Of a stretch of 64,000 nt of DNA, positions 45,815 through 54,176 are shown piece by piece. The notes beneath the pieces were generated by a model, which did no database searches, was not told the origin of the DNA, and saw nothing but the letters and a program-made list of their open reading frames with translations. Numbering within the stretch: position 1 is the first letter of the stretch; every line of letters starts with the position of its first letter. Made by a program: the position numbers and the translations under genes. This stretch comes from CAUZIZ01 sp965219005 (GTDB taxonomy: Bacteria; Acidobacteriota; UBA6911; RPQK01; JAJDTT01), in assembly GCA_965219005.1 (NCBI GenBank), contig CBDCMS010000004.1, forward strand, positions 1,178,001 to 1,242,000, read 5' to 3'.

Positions 45815-48457
45815 ATGACCCTGATCGTTTCGTTTCCCGGCACCGGGCAGACGACACTTGCAGAGGTCGGGGGCAAGGGTTATTCGCTGATCCGGATGGT
45901 CGAGGCGGGCTTGCCTGTTCCGCCCGGCGCCGTGCTTACCACGGCGTTCTTTGCGCCCTGGTTTGACGAGATTCAACTGTCCGCGGCATGGACGGCGCTG
46001 GCAGAGGTGACGCCGGACCGGCTGGCGAGCTTCTGCAACGAACTGAGGAGGCTCTGCTCAGCCCTTGCCCTGACGGCGAAGCAGCGCCAAGCCCTTGAAG
46101 ACCTACGCAAGAACCTCGCAGCGCAAAACGACCATTCGCTCTTCGCGGTGCGCTCGTCCTCGCCTGAGGAAGACCTGGCGTCGGCCTCGTTCGCCGGTGC
46201 CTACGAGACCCGATTGGGTGTGCGGCCGACCGATCTGGAAGACGCCGTGCGGCAGTGCTTTGCCTCGAGCCTCGATGAGCCCATCCTTGCCTACAAGAAG
46301 GAGCATGGGTTCGATATTTTGTCGCCGAGCATCGCCGTGGTGGTGCAGCAACAGATCGACAGCGAGATCGCCGGCGTCGGCTTCTCCGTCAACCCGCTCA
46401 CGAACGACTACGACGAGGCCGTCATCGACGCGAACTGGGGGCTGGGGGAGTCAGTCGTCTCCGGGCTTGTGTCACCCGACCACTTCATCGTGGAGAAGGT
46501 TGGTCGGCGGGTCGTGGACAAGAAGCTGGGCGCCAAGCAAGTCTCGATCTGGCTGGGTCCCGACGGCGGCACCATCGAGCGGAAGGACCACCGTTCGGCG
46601 GAGCTCACGCTCAGCGACGTCCAACTCGGCGAGCTGACCGACCTGATGTGTCGAATCGAGGACCTTTCCGGGAAGCCGACGGACATCGAGTGGGCTTACG
46701 CTGGCGGTCAGCTGAAGGTGCTGCAGGCACGTCCCATCACCACCTACGTGCCGCTCCCACCCGAAATGCTGACCAAGCCTGGCGACCGTCGGCGTCTGTA
46801 CGCGGACGCTGCGCTCTCGAAGGGGATGACCATCAATGCACCCTTGTCGCCCATGGAACTCGACTGGGGGAAAGATTACCTTTCCTCCTTTCTGGAGGAG
46901 TTCTTCGGAATTGACGTCACCCCCGAGAAGGGCCCGTTTTTCTTCGCGGGCGGTCGCATGTACATGGATCTCTCCAGCGTGATGTGGGTGGCAAGTCCGA
47001 AGAAGCTGGCCAAGGGGAGCGCTCCCAACGACGTTTTGATGGGGGAGATCCTGGCCAACATCGACGAGAAGCGGTACCGCGCGGCCACGAGACCGACCTG
47101 GATACGATTGGGGATCCTATGGTCCATTTCCAGAGTCTTGTGGCTGTTACGCGGCTCCCTCTGGAACATGTTGTGGACCATCGTGTCTCCCGAACGAGCA
47201 CATCGAGCGTACCAGCGGAAGGTCGACACCTACGAGGTAGAGCTTACCCAGAGCCTCGACTACAGCCTTCCTTTTGCCGAATTCGGGCGGACCTACGCCG
47301 CACCCATGGCGCGACAGCTGTTCGGCGTTACGATGCCCGCGTTGGGGGCCGCCTTGGTCGCACTGGGATCGGTCAATCGTGTGGTCGGCAAAAAGTCAGC
47401 CGAGGTGGACGCCCTCTCTGCGAAGCTCCAACTCGGGTTCACGGGCGACGTTGTCACCGAGATGGGGATCGCGCTGTTTCGCTTGGCCAAGCTGTTGGAC
47501 CCATCGGACTTCAAGGACCTGGCCCGGTTGGCCGAGCGTGTCGAGAATCGGCAGATGTCAGCTGAGTTCCTCAGCGCGTGGGACGCTTTTCTCTCGACCT
47601 ACGGCTGGCGCGGTCCCTTGGAGATGGACCTGGCCAGCCCGCGCTATGCGGACGACCCTGGTCTCGCCCTGAGGCAAATGTCCTTCATGACCGTCAATGA
47701 CGAGGGTTTTGATCCGGAGGTCGCTCACCAGCGCCAGGTGGAAGAGCGGCGACGAGCCTATGAAGAGTTGATGACGCGGTCGGGTTGGCTGAGACGGGTG
47801 CTCCTGAAACGAATCCACCGGATCATCGAACTCTTTGCCGGTACCCGCGACACCCCTAAACACTACCTGGTCTTGTTCAAGTACGCGCTCCGCAAGCGCG
47901 CTCTGATTGAGGGTAAACGCCTGGTTCGGGACGGCCGTCTCGATGCAGCCAAGGACGTCTTCGATCTAACTTTAGGCGATCTCGAATCGGCCGATTTGGA
48001 TCCTTCGTTGGACCTGCGAGCAGTCCGCGAGGAGCGGACGCGCTTCCTCAAGATACTTCGGGCCCAGGTGACGGAATTCCCTCAGGTGATCGACTCACGA
48101 GGCCGGATCCTTCGCCCTGCTCCGGGCCAGGAACGACCCGGTGAATTGAGCGGGAGGGCCGTGTCGTCCGGAGTCGCGACGGGTCCGGTCAAGGTGCTCC
48201 GCGGCCCCCACGAGAAGCCTACCAACAAGGGGGACGTGTTGGTTGCGTACACGACTGATCCAGGTTGGACGCCGCTGTTCGTGAACGCCGCCGCGGTCGT
48301 GCTCGAGGTCGGCGGGATCCTACAGCATGGCGCGGTGATCGCGAGAGAGTACGGAAAGCCATGCGTTGTGGGCATCGACCGGGTGATGACGAAACTCCAC
48401 GACGGCCAGAGGGTCGAGGTCGACGGGACAGCGGGGGTGATTCGTATTCTCTCGTAG
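45815..48457 (+). CDS. PEP-synthase/rifampicin-phosphotransferase-like dikinase
   Basis: About 880 residues; in-frame ATGs at 45788, 45809 and 45815 compete. The last gives MTLIVSFPGTG and overlaps a short upstream frame (45714-45818) as ATGA, with GGAG directly before it. N-terminal ATP-grasp domain: EVGGKGYSLIRMVEAGLPVPPG, HSLFAVRSSSPEEDLASASFAGAYET and DIEWAYAGGQLKVLQARPIT. A variable middle domain (about 330-760) replaces the PEP/pyruvate barrel. The C-terminal swivelling domain carries the phosphohistidine site GGILQHGAVIAREYGKPCVVG. This three-part order is that of rifampicin phosphotransferases and of dikinases acting on unknown small molecules. The middle domain is not obviously rifampicin-type, so resistance cannot be claimed. 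Confidence 0.78.
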   Translation: MTLIVSFPGTGQTTLAEVGGKGYSLIRMVEAGLPVPPGAVLTTAFFAPWFDEIQLSAAWTALAEVTPDRLASFCNELRRLCSALALTAKQRQALEDLRKNLAAQNDHSLFAVRSSSPEEDLASASFAGAYETRLGVRPTDLEDAVRQCFASSLDEPILAYKKEHGFDILSPSIAVVVQQQIDSEIAGVGFSVNPLTNDYDEAVIDANWGLGESVVSGLVSPDHFIVEKVGRRVVDKKLGAKQVSIWLGPDGGTIERKDHRSAELTLSDVQLGELTDLMCRIEDLSGKPTDIEWAYAGGQLKVLQARPITTYVPLPPEMLTKPGDRRRLYADAALSKGMTINAPLSPMELDWGKDYLSSFLEEFFGIDVTPEKGPFFFAGGRMYMDLSSVMWVASPKKLAKGSAPNDVLMGEILANIDEKRYRAATRPTWIRLGILWSISRVLWLLRGSLWNMLWTIVSPERAHRAYQRKVDTYEVELTQSLDYSLPFAEFGRTYAAPMARQLFGVTMPALGAALVALGSVNRVVGKKSAEVDALSAKLQLGFTGDVVTEMGIALFRLAKLLDPSDFKDLARLAERVENRQMSAEFLSAWDAFLSTYGWRGPLEMDLASPRYADDPGLALRQMSFMTVNDEGFDPEVAHQRQVEERRRAYEELMTRSGWLRRVLLKRIHRIIELFAGTRDTPKHYLVLFKYALRKRALIEGKRLVRDGRLDAAKDVFDLTLGDLESADLDPSLDLRAVREERTRFLKILRAQVTEFPQVIDSRGRILRPAPGQERPGELSGRAVSSGVATGPVKVLRGPHEKPTNKGDVLVAYTTDPGWTPLFVNAAAVVLEVGGILQHGAVIAREYGKPCVVGIDRVMTKLHDGQRVEVDGTAGVIRILS

Positions 48458-48495
48458 CCGGGCCTACGTTGAGTATTTCGTGATCGAGGAGCGGC

Positions 48496-48566
48496 CATTG
48501 ATTCAGTGATCTCTAGGTCACGGAAGCCTGAAGCGCAAGCGAGGGGTTGGGAATCGGCAAGGTCTT
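48496..48566 (+). repeat. REP-like dispersed repeat, full copy
   Basis: Matches 28947-29018 over about 70 bp (CATTGATTCAGTGATCT, then GGAAGCCTGAAGCGCAAGCG and GGGAATCGGCAAG). It lies between convergent genes. Confidence 0.83.
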
Positions 48567-48671
48567 GCTGTTTCCTCTCTTTCCGGGGCGTGGTCCCCCC
48601 CTGCAGCAATTCAGGTTTTCTAACCACTTTTCCGGTTGTGGCCATTTGCTCTAGCCTTTGGTGCTTGGAGC

Positions 48672-49892
48672 TTACGACAAGGGCTGTCGTCGTGGGTTCA
48701 GCATCTCCCATACCAATTGTGGGGTGGCCGCGAACGGCAGCTCCCACAAGCCCCTTTTCCCCATAGTGGCCTCTAGGCAGTGTTGGAAGATGCGCCCGGA
48801 TCGTGATAGCGCCCTCAGGCTCAGCGTGCGAAGCCAGAGGTGCCTGGTAAGGCAGAGGGCAAGACCGGTCATCCTGAGATACGCCGCGGTGCTCTGGGTT
48901 AGAGCTTCCGCCAGGGGCTGTAAGTGTTGTTCGCCTACTTGGTCTCTTTCAAGGTGTTGAGGGAGGTGTTGAGCCAGTAGCTCCGCCTGGGAAAAGCCGA
49001 GAGAGATCCCCTCGCCCGTTACGCCGTCGAGATACATCAAGGCATCGCCAACCAGAACGACGCGTCCGGCTACTGGACTCGTAGAAGCCACGGCAAGAGG
49101 GCCGAGGCCGCGAAAACGGCTTAGTGGGGAGGCCCGTTGTATGCGGGCCGCCAATGCTGGAAAAGGGGAGAGGAAGGCGGAAATACCCTGGCCGCGAGTG
49201 GGAGAGAATTGCGCTCGGTCCCAGAGGAAAGCGATCTCGACTTGCCTAGGTCCGGAGGGCGTGATGTAGGCCTCGATGCCTCGCTGCCACCAGACTTCGA
49301 CGTACTGGCTCCAGGGAGCGATCGCGAAGTGCTGGCGGGCGCTCCAGCGCTGCTGTTTGCCGGGGGGAGGGCCTTGTAGGCCGGCAAAGCTGCGGACCCG
49401 CGAGCGAAGTCCGTCGGCACCAATGAGAAAACTGAAGGTCTCCTTGCTTTGGACCTGGGAGGGCGGGTTGCTAACTAGAGTCGCGTCGACGCTACGGCTG
49501 TCCTGGCTGAAGTCGACCAATCGGGTGTGAGGTCGCAGCTCCACCAGAGGATTGTCGTGAGCTGATTCGAACAGGGCGCGACTGAGGGCGACACGCTGGA
49601 CACCCAATCCGTGTCCGCTCAGAAAGTCGGCCTCGACCAGCACACCCTTGTGATCACGGTAGCGAATGCCTCGAAAGGGGCGGAACATGCCCGCCTGCAG
49701 TCGAGGCAAAACACCGAAACGCCGAAGAAAATCAACCCCTGTCGGCAGTATGCCCTCTCCGCACACCTTGTCCAGGGGCCAGGAACCCTTCTCGACGACA
49801 ACTACGGAAACACCTGCTGCTGCCAGGGCAATGGCGGCGGCGAGGCCGGCAGGTCCACCTCCGACCACAAGGATTCGACGACTTGGGCTCAA
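48672..49892 (-). CDS. Geranylgeranyl-reductase-like FAD-dependent oxidoreductase
   Basis: 406 residues, TTG start one base after the FAAL stop, with GAGGAAAG upstream. FAD-binding signatures: ILVVGGGPAGLAAAIALAAAG, the family CGEGILPTG near residue 45, LIGADGLRSRVR and the second FAD block VVLVGDALMYLDGVTGEGISLGF. This is the geranylgeranyl-reductase/halogenase-like flavoprotein group, which reduces C=C bonds or hydroxylates lipids. As last gene of the type III PKS operon it probably tailors the polyketide (inference). Confidence 0.85.
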   Translation of the reverse strand: MSPSRRILVVGGGPAGLAAAIALAAAGVSVVVVEKGSWPLDKVCGEGILPTGVDFLRRFGVLPRLQAGMFRPFRGIRYRDHKGVLVEADFLSGHGLGVQRVALSRALFESAHDNPLVELRPHTRLVDFSQDSRSVDATLVSNPPSQVQSKETFSFLIGADGLRSRVRSFAGLQGPPPGKQQRWSARQHFAIAPWSQYVEVWWQRGIEAYITPSGPRQVEIAFLWDRAQFSPTRGQGISAFLSPFPALAARIQRASPLSRFRGLGPLAVASTSPVAGRVVLVGDALMYLDGVTGEGISLGFSQAELLAQHLPQHLERDQVGEQHLQPLAEALTQSTAAYLRMTGLALCLTRHLWLRTLSLRALSRSGRIFQHCLEATMGKRGLWELPFAATPQLVWEMLNPRRQPLS

Positions 49893-49893
49893 C

Positions 49894-51606
49894 TCAGTTG
49901 TCTTTCCTCGGACTGATACCCGCCGGGTGAGACCTTTTCCCAGCTTCAGATGGGAGCTCTCCCCGCTGCCACTGGCGACGGGCTTCGGAGCGACGGATCT
50001 TTCCGGATGAAGTGAGAGGTAATGTATTGGGAGGTAGAAGCATAAGGCCGGAAACGCTTAGATTGTGGTCTTGCTGGACTATCGTGAGCAGCAGCCCGGC
50101 GATATCTGAACGTTCTGGGGACGACAACCTGCCGCTGCACTCGGCCAGCACGACGAGGTTCTCGGTGCCCGTCTCGCTATCTGGGCAGCCAAGAGCCACA
50201 ACGCGACCGGGCCGAAGTCCACTGATGTTTGTGACGCTCTGCTCGATTAGTGCGGGGTCGTAGTTCCGGCCTCGGACGATGATTATGTCCTTGTCCCGGC
50301 CGCAGAGATATAGATCCTCTTGATACAAAAAGCCGCGATCCCCGGTATCGAGCCAACCGCCGGGCATCGTCTCCTCGGTCTCGACCGGCCGGTCAAGGTA
50401 CCCTTGCATGACGCCTGGACTGCGGACGAATATTCTTCCTACCCGCTTCGGCGGAAGTCTGTTGCCCTCTTCGTCCCGAATCTCCACCTCAACCTCCGCC
50501 ACCGGTTTACCCAGGGAGACCAGTCGGAGTCCGCTGGATGCTTCGACGGCCAGACCCTTGCCTTCCAGTTCCTCTCGAGCGAATTCGGTCGCTCGCGGGG
50601 GTTGGGCAACCTCCGACATGGTCACTGCCAGGGTTGCCTCCGCCAGACCATAGACGGGCGTCAGGGCGTCTTGCCTGAAGCCAACCGGAGCAAAGTGTTG
50701 GGAAAAGGCGGACAGTGTCTCCGCATGCACGGTTTCGGCTCCACAGAACGCGATTCGCCAGTTTGAGAGATCCAGGCCTGCCCGATCCTCAGCCGATATG
50801 CGGTCTACGCACAAACCAAAGGCAAAGTTTGGCGCAGCTGAAATCGTTGCTTCTGTGTCCGTCAAGGCTTCCAGCCAGATCCGGGGGCGGGCTGCGAACC
50901 GTTCCGGAGGGATGAGCGTGATCGGGCCCGGGGCGAGCATCGCACTCACCAGGCAGCCGATCAGTCCCATGTCGTGGTAAAGCGGCAACCAGCTGAGACC
51001 GCTGTGCTCTGAGAGATCTCCCGGAAAAGCGTTCAGAATAGCAGCGGCATTACTCAACACGTTGGCATGGGTGAGCGCTATCGGTTTAGGGCTCCCGGTG
51101 GCGCCCGAACTGAACTGCACGATGGCTAAGTCGCTGCTCTGCCTCTCGACATAGGTGCCAGGTTGAGCTTCACTGATCAGGTCTTCGACTCTGAGATAAC
51201 CTAGGAGGGGAGATTCCTGGCCCGTTGGATTTTCGAGCAGTAGGTAGAGACGCGCGTCGGTCAGGACCGCTCTACATGCCAAGGCGTGGAGCATGGCTTC
51301 GGTCCGCTCCTTCCAGGCCATGATTCTTCCCAGGCGTACCGGAGGATAGAGGGCCGATGGGATGGCTCCGGCCAAGATGACGCCGAAAAATGCTCGATAG
51401 AAGTCGGGATGGGTGGGCAGGACGAGTGCGACTCGATCGCCTTTGCGAAGGCCGCGCTGTTGGAGGGCTCCGGCAACCAGAAGGGCATCCTTCAGAAGCC
51501 GGTCGTAGTTCCAGCGCTCAACCTGTCCTCGAGAGCGCCAGAAATCAACCCCGCCTGCATCGAGTTCCGCCGCACGATACAGCTTGGCACCAAGCGTGGA
51601 ATCCAT
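49894..51606 (-). CDS. Fatty-acyl-AMP ligase (FAAL)
   Basis: About 570 residues. ATG 51606 lies 4 bp after the ACP stop; a GTG at 51636 in the same frame would overlap the ACP gene. It activates a fatty acid as the acyl-adenylate and loads it on an acyl carrier protein rather than CoA. Signatures: AIVQFSSGATGSPKPIALTH (P-loop), the FAAL hallmark LSWLPLYHDMGLIGCLVS, WRIAFCGAETV, PVYGLAEATLAVT and GWLDTGDRGFLYQEDLYLCG. The final lysine region is SSGKIRRSEARR. The ACP gene directly upstream is its natural partner. Confidence 0.92.
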   Translation of the reverse strand: MDSTLGAKLYRAAELDAGGVDFWRSRGQVERWNYDRLLKDALLVAGALQQRGLRKGDRVALVLPTHPDFYRAFFGVILAGAIPSALYPPVRLGRIMAWKERTEAMLHALACRAVLTDARLYLLLENPTGQESPLLGYLRVEDLISEAQPGTYVERQSSDLAIVQFSSGATGSPKPIALTHANVLSNAAAILNAFPGDLSEHSGLSWLPLYHDMGLIGCLVSAMLAPGPITLIPPERFAARPRIWLEALTDTEATISAAPNFAFGLCVDRISAEDRAGLDLSNWRIAFCGAETVHAETLSAFSQHFAPVGFRQDALTPVYGLAEATLAVTMSEVAQPPRATEFAREELEGKGLAVEASSGLRLVSLGKPVAEVEVEIRDEEGNRLPPKRVGRIFVRSPGVMQGYLDRPVETEETMPGGWLDTGDRGFLYQEDLYLCGRDKDIIIVRGRNYDPALIEQSVTNISGLRPGRVVALGCPDSETGTENLVVLAECSGRLSSPERSDIAGLLLTIVQQDHNLSVSGLMLLPPNTLPLTSSGKIRRSEARRQWQRGELPSEAGKRSHPAGISPRKDN

Positions 51607-51610
51607 CAAC

Positions 51611-51883
51611 TCACTCGCCGCACTCGCTTTGCTCACGCAGGCGTTTCTGGACCAGTGTTACCAACTCTCCGATGGTCTGGGGAGGTTTGTCCGGGGCCTC
51701 ACCCAGATAGATTCGCCAATGGTTTTCGATTTCGAGTGCCAGGGTCAACAAGCCCACGCTGTCCAGGTCCAGATCCTGTTGCAGCCTGGTGTTCGAATCG
51801 ATGTGCTTTTCGCGTACGGGACAGTGCTCGAGTAGAATCTTGACCAATTGATCCTGGATGCAAGTCTCGTCGTTCGTTTCCAT
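51611..51883 (-). CDS. Acyl carrier protein
   Basis: About 90 residues from ATG 51883 (METNDETCIQDQ); the longer frame to 52003 runs inside the methyltransferase gene. The phosphopantetheine site is Ser42 in DLDLDSVGLLTLALEIE, the standard DSxG context. Helix pattern and acidic character fit a free-standing carrier. It starts 4 bp after the ICMT-like stop and ends 4 bp before the FAAL ATG, so translational coupling is likely. Role: carries the acyl starter delivered by the FAAL to the type III PKS. Confidence 0.9.
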   Translation of the reverse strand: METNDETCIQDQLVKILLEHCPVREKHIDSNTRLQQDLDLDSVGLLTLALEIENHWRIYLGEAPDKPPQTIGELVTLVQKRLREQSECGE

Positions 51884-51887
51884 ATTC

Positions 51888-52493
51888 CTAGGACGGACGT
51901 GAGGGGAAGAAACGCCGGATGGGGCCGAAAGACTCCTCGTAGTCGCTGACGGCTTCCAATGCAGCTTCCTCCGCCTGGATGCGTATCCACAAGATGAGTG
52001 CATTCGCTGCGCTACTTGCCAGGGCGGTAATCCAACATCCGAAGACCATCGGCAAGGCCACGATTTCCAGGATCACTCCAAGGTAGTTCGGATGTCGCAT
52101 ATACCAGTAGATCCCGCGCCTGACCGGAGACGCTCCGGGTAAGGCGATGATCCGGACCGTCCAACGCTCCCCCAAAGCCCACATCGCAGCGAATCGGAGT
52201 AGCTGTCCAATCAGAAGCACGGTGGCGGCAGGAAGAACGACGGTAAGTGCCGGTGGCTCGTTGATCCAGTAGGATTCTGCGACGCAGCCACAGAGCCAGA
52301 ACAGATGCAAGAGGCGCATGGGGAGAAACTGGTTGGGTGCCATCTCCAGGCCACCTCGAGCCTTGAGTGCGGCTTCGTGATTCCGAGACCGCCTGAGCTC
52401 TAGAAGACGCTGGCAGGCGATGATGCCTACCAGGGCCAGATAGAGGCTTAGAGGGGGCAGATCAGCTGTCAGGAAGGCTGAGTTCGGTGACAT
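51888..52493 (-). CDS. Isoprenylcysteine-carboxyl-methyltransferase-like membrane methyltransferase
   Basis: 201 residues with four to five hydrophobic segments and the ICMT signature GIYWYMRHPNYLGVILEIVA followed by EEAALEAVSDYEESFG, which binds S-adenosylmethionine at the membrane. In bacteria this family is often paired with type III polyketide synthases and O-methylates alkylpyrones or alkylresorcinols (BpsB-type, family knowledge). The gene overlaps the end of the PKS gene by 25 bp, supporting that pairing. Confidence 0.88.
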   Translation of the reverse strand: MSPNSAFLTADLPPLSLYLALVGIIACQRLLELRRSRNHEAALKARGGLEMAPNQFLPMRLLHLFWLCGCVAESYWINEPPALTVVLPAATVLLIGQLLRFAAMWALGERWTVRIIALPGASPVRRGIYWYMRHPNYLGVILEIVALPMVFGCWITALASSAANALILWIRIQAEEAALEAVSDYEESFGPIRRFFPSRPS

Positions 52494-53545
52494 TTCAGTA
52501 CGCCCAGTTCTGCGCAGAACGCCGGTCCCATTGAGATCATCAGCCCCAGCTCGCCGTCCCGGGGCAGCTGCTCCAGGGTTTGGGCCAGGACGAACAATAC
52601 AGACACCGAGCTCATGTTGCCATGAGTTGCCAAACTATCCCAGGTTTTCTGAAACGCTCCCGGAGGGAAGGGAAGGGCTTCCTCCATAGCTTCCAGCACT
52701 TTGGGTCCCCCCGGGTGGGCGACCGCAAACGCCAGGTCTTCCAGATTGACGCCCGCTGCCCGGCACACTGTCTCGGTGGCTCCAGGCATTTCGCTGGCCG
52801 CGATCTTGGGGACATCCGGGCTCAAAACGACCTTGAATCCAGTGTCCACGATATCCCATCCCATGACTCGCTCGGTTTGGGGAAAGAAGGCCGACTGCCA
52901 GGCAAGCAGCTCCATCGGAGCCTCGGATGCCAGCGGATGATCGTCCCCAAGCAGCAGGACGGCGGCTCCTCCGTCTCCAAAGAGCCCCGAAGAAATGATG
53001 TTGGCCACGCTGAGATCCTCCCGCTGTAGCGTCAGCGAGCAGAGCTCAACCGTGAGAAAAATGGCTGCTTCTTGAGGATGACCGCGGAGGTAATCGGCTG
53101 CCCGGTGAATTCCCGCGACTCCGGCCAGACATCCCAGCCCAAAGATCGGAAGGCGTTTCGTAGTGCCGGCAAACGGAAGCCGGTTCATGAGTCGCGCCTC
53201 CAGACTGGGAACCGCTATGCCGGTCACGGTGGAGCTGGCGAGCAGTGCAATCTCCTGGGCTTGGATACCGCTGCGCTCCAGCAGACCCGAGACCGCCTTC
53301 TCGGCAAGATCGAGCGAAACCTCGAGCCAGGCGTCGTTGCGCGCCTGCAGCCCGGTAAGGCTTTCATAGTCCTCGATGGGTAAGGCCAGGTGGCGCCCAC
53401 CCACCAGGACATGACGGTGGAAGGCTGCGATGCGTTCCGGATTGAAATAGCGCTGGGACCATTGTTTGAGCAGGCCCTCGATCAAGGTTTCCTGGTCGTA
53501 GTAGTGGTCAGGCAAGGCACAGGTGACACTGTGGATATAGGGCAT
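52469..53545 (-). CDS. Type III polyketide synthase (chalcone/stilbene-synthase family)
   Basis: 358 residues from ATG 53545; an in-frame extension to 53614 only adds Gly-Lys repeats translated from a hexamer array. The catalytic triad is visible: Cys139 in FGLGCLAGVAG, His277 in AVAHPGGPK, Asn310 in THGNMSS. This family extends acyl starters with malonyl units and cyclises them to alkylpyrones, resorcinols or similar rings. It is first in a five-gene operon with ICMT-like methyltransferase, ACP, FAAL and flavoprotein. Its ribosome site (GGTAAGAG) lies in or next to the AAGGGC-type array, so array length could affect expression. Confidence 0.92.
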   Translation of the reverse strand: MPYIHSVTCALPDHYYDQETLIEGLLKQWSQRYFNPERIAAFHRHVLVGGRHLALPIEDYESLTGLQARNDAWLEVSLDLAEKAVSGLLERSGIQAQEIALLASSTVTGIAVPSLEARLMNRLPFAGTTKRLPIFGLGCLAGVAGIHRAADYLRGHPQEAAIFLTVELCSLTLQREDLSVANIISSGLFGDGGAAVLLLGDDHPLASEAPMELLAWQSAFFPQTERVMGWDIVDTGFKVVLSPDVPKIAASEMPGATETVCRAAGVNLEDLAFAVAHPGGPKVLEAMEEALPFPPGAFQKTWDSLATHGNMSSVSVLFVLAQTLEQLPRDGELGLMISMGPAFCAELGVLKCHRTQPS

Positions 53546-53548
53546 TCT

Positions 53549-53648
53549 CTTACCCTTGCCCTTGCCTTTGCCTTTGCCCTCCAATCGTCTTGCGTTTTTC
53601 TGGCCTGGACGCAACCGAAAAGATGATGTCAGGGCAAGGGCAAGATAA
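53549..53648. repeat. Pair of inverted AAGGGC/AAGGCA hexamer arrays
   Basis: Left array 53549-53580 (TTGCCC and TTGCCT units) and right array 53631-53648 (AGGGCAAGGGCAAGATAA) are inverted and about 50 bp apart. The left one abuts the type III PKS start codon. They resemble the arrays at 54661-54935 in composition. Confidence 0.8.
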
Positions 53649-53665
53649 AGACACGCTTGGATCGC

Positions 53666-53671
53666 TATAAT
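53666..53671 (+). promoter_or_regulatory. Candidate -10 box TATAAT for the 53708 operon
   Basis: A perfect TATAAT about 37 bp before the ATG at 53708, followed by the ribosome site GAGAGGAGGG. No strong -35 is visible. Confidence 0.45.
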
Positions 53672-53707
53672 CCATTGCTTACGACTATAGATGAGAGGAG
53701 GGTTTGA

Positions 53708-53950
53708 ATGAACCGTCTTGTCGGGTTTTCCTGTTTCCTGGCGCTTTGCGGCCCCACCTTTCTGGCCGCTTCACACACCGAGCGAGAAGGGGCTGACGCC
53801 TACTTCTTTGACCAACCCCAGGACACGGGCCAGCGACTGCAGCTCTTCTTGAATTCCTATGCCTGGGCGGATCGCTGGGAGGTAGGCGGAAGGATCATAG
53901 GGCTTGGGCTCGCAGTAGCATTTTTGTTATACTCCTGGGTGGTATGGTGA
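53708..53950 (+). CDS. Small exported or membrane protein of unknown function
   Basis: 80 residues. A signal-like N-terminus (LVGFSCFLALCGPTFLAAS) is followed by an acidic middle (ADAYFFDQPQDTGQRLQLF) and a C-terminal membrane helix (IIGLGLAVAFLLYSWVVW) ending at the last residue. GAGAGGAGGG precedes the ATG. Its stop overlaps the AbrB-type antitoxin start by 7 bp (ATGGTGA), so translation is coupled. I do not recognise the family; a membrane partner of the toxin-antitoxin module or an unrelated neighbour are both possible. Confidence 0.65.
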   Translation: MNRLVGFSCFLALCGPTFLAASHTEREGADAYFFDQPQDTGQRLQLFLNSYAWADRWEVGGRIIGLGLAVAFLLYSWVVW

Positions 53951-54171
53951 AAGAGGTTACAGTGCGACGAGTGGGCGGTTCGGTTGGTACAACGCTACCC
54001 AAGGACATGGCTGAGCGGCTGCATCTGGAGGCTGGTGATCGGCTCCTGGCGGTTGAAACGGACCAGGGAATTTTGCTCACTCCTTTCGACGCCAACACAG
54101 AGAAGGCACTTGCCGTGGCTGCCAAGGCCGCAAAGCGTTACCGCAACGCGCTGCGGGAGCTCGCCAAGTAA
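53944..54171 (+). CDS. AbrB/MazE-type antitoxin of a Doc module
   Basis: 75 residues. SpoVT/AbrB swapped-hairpin domain: VKEVTVRRVGGSVGTTLPKD, then LHLEAGDRLLAVETDQGILL. The C-terminal Ala/Lys-rich helix (ALAVAAKAAKRYRNALRELA) is the likely toxin-binding tail. The toxin gene starts 5 bp after its stop. The antitoxin should also bind and repress its own promoter. AbrB-Doc pairs are a known alternative to Phd-Doc. Confidence 0.87.
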   Translation: MVKEVTVRRVGGSVGTTLPKDMAERLHLEAGDRLLAVETDQGILLTPFDANTEKALAVAAKAAKRYRNALRELAK

Positions 54172-54176
54172 TCTGA

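Noticed and set aside
45714..45818. 34-residue frame overlapping the dikinase ATG as ATGA
   Set aside because: The overlap is suggestive of coupling, but there is no ribosome site and no recognisable family; kept only as a remark in the dikinase entry.
45815..48457. Rifampicin resistance gene
   Set aside because: The domain order is shared, but the middle domain does not show recognisable rifampicin-binding features and many dikinase relatives have other substrates.
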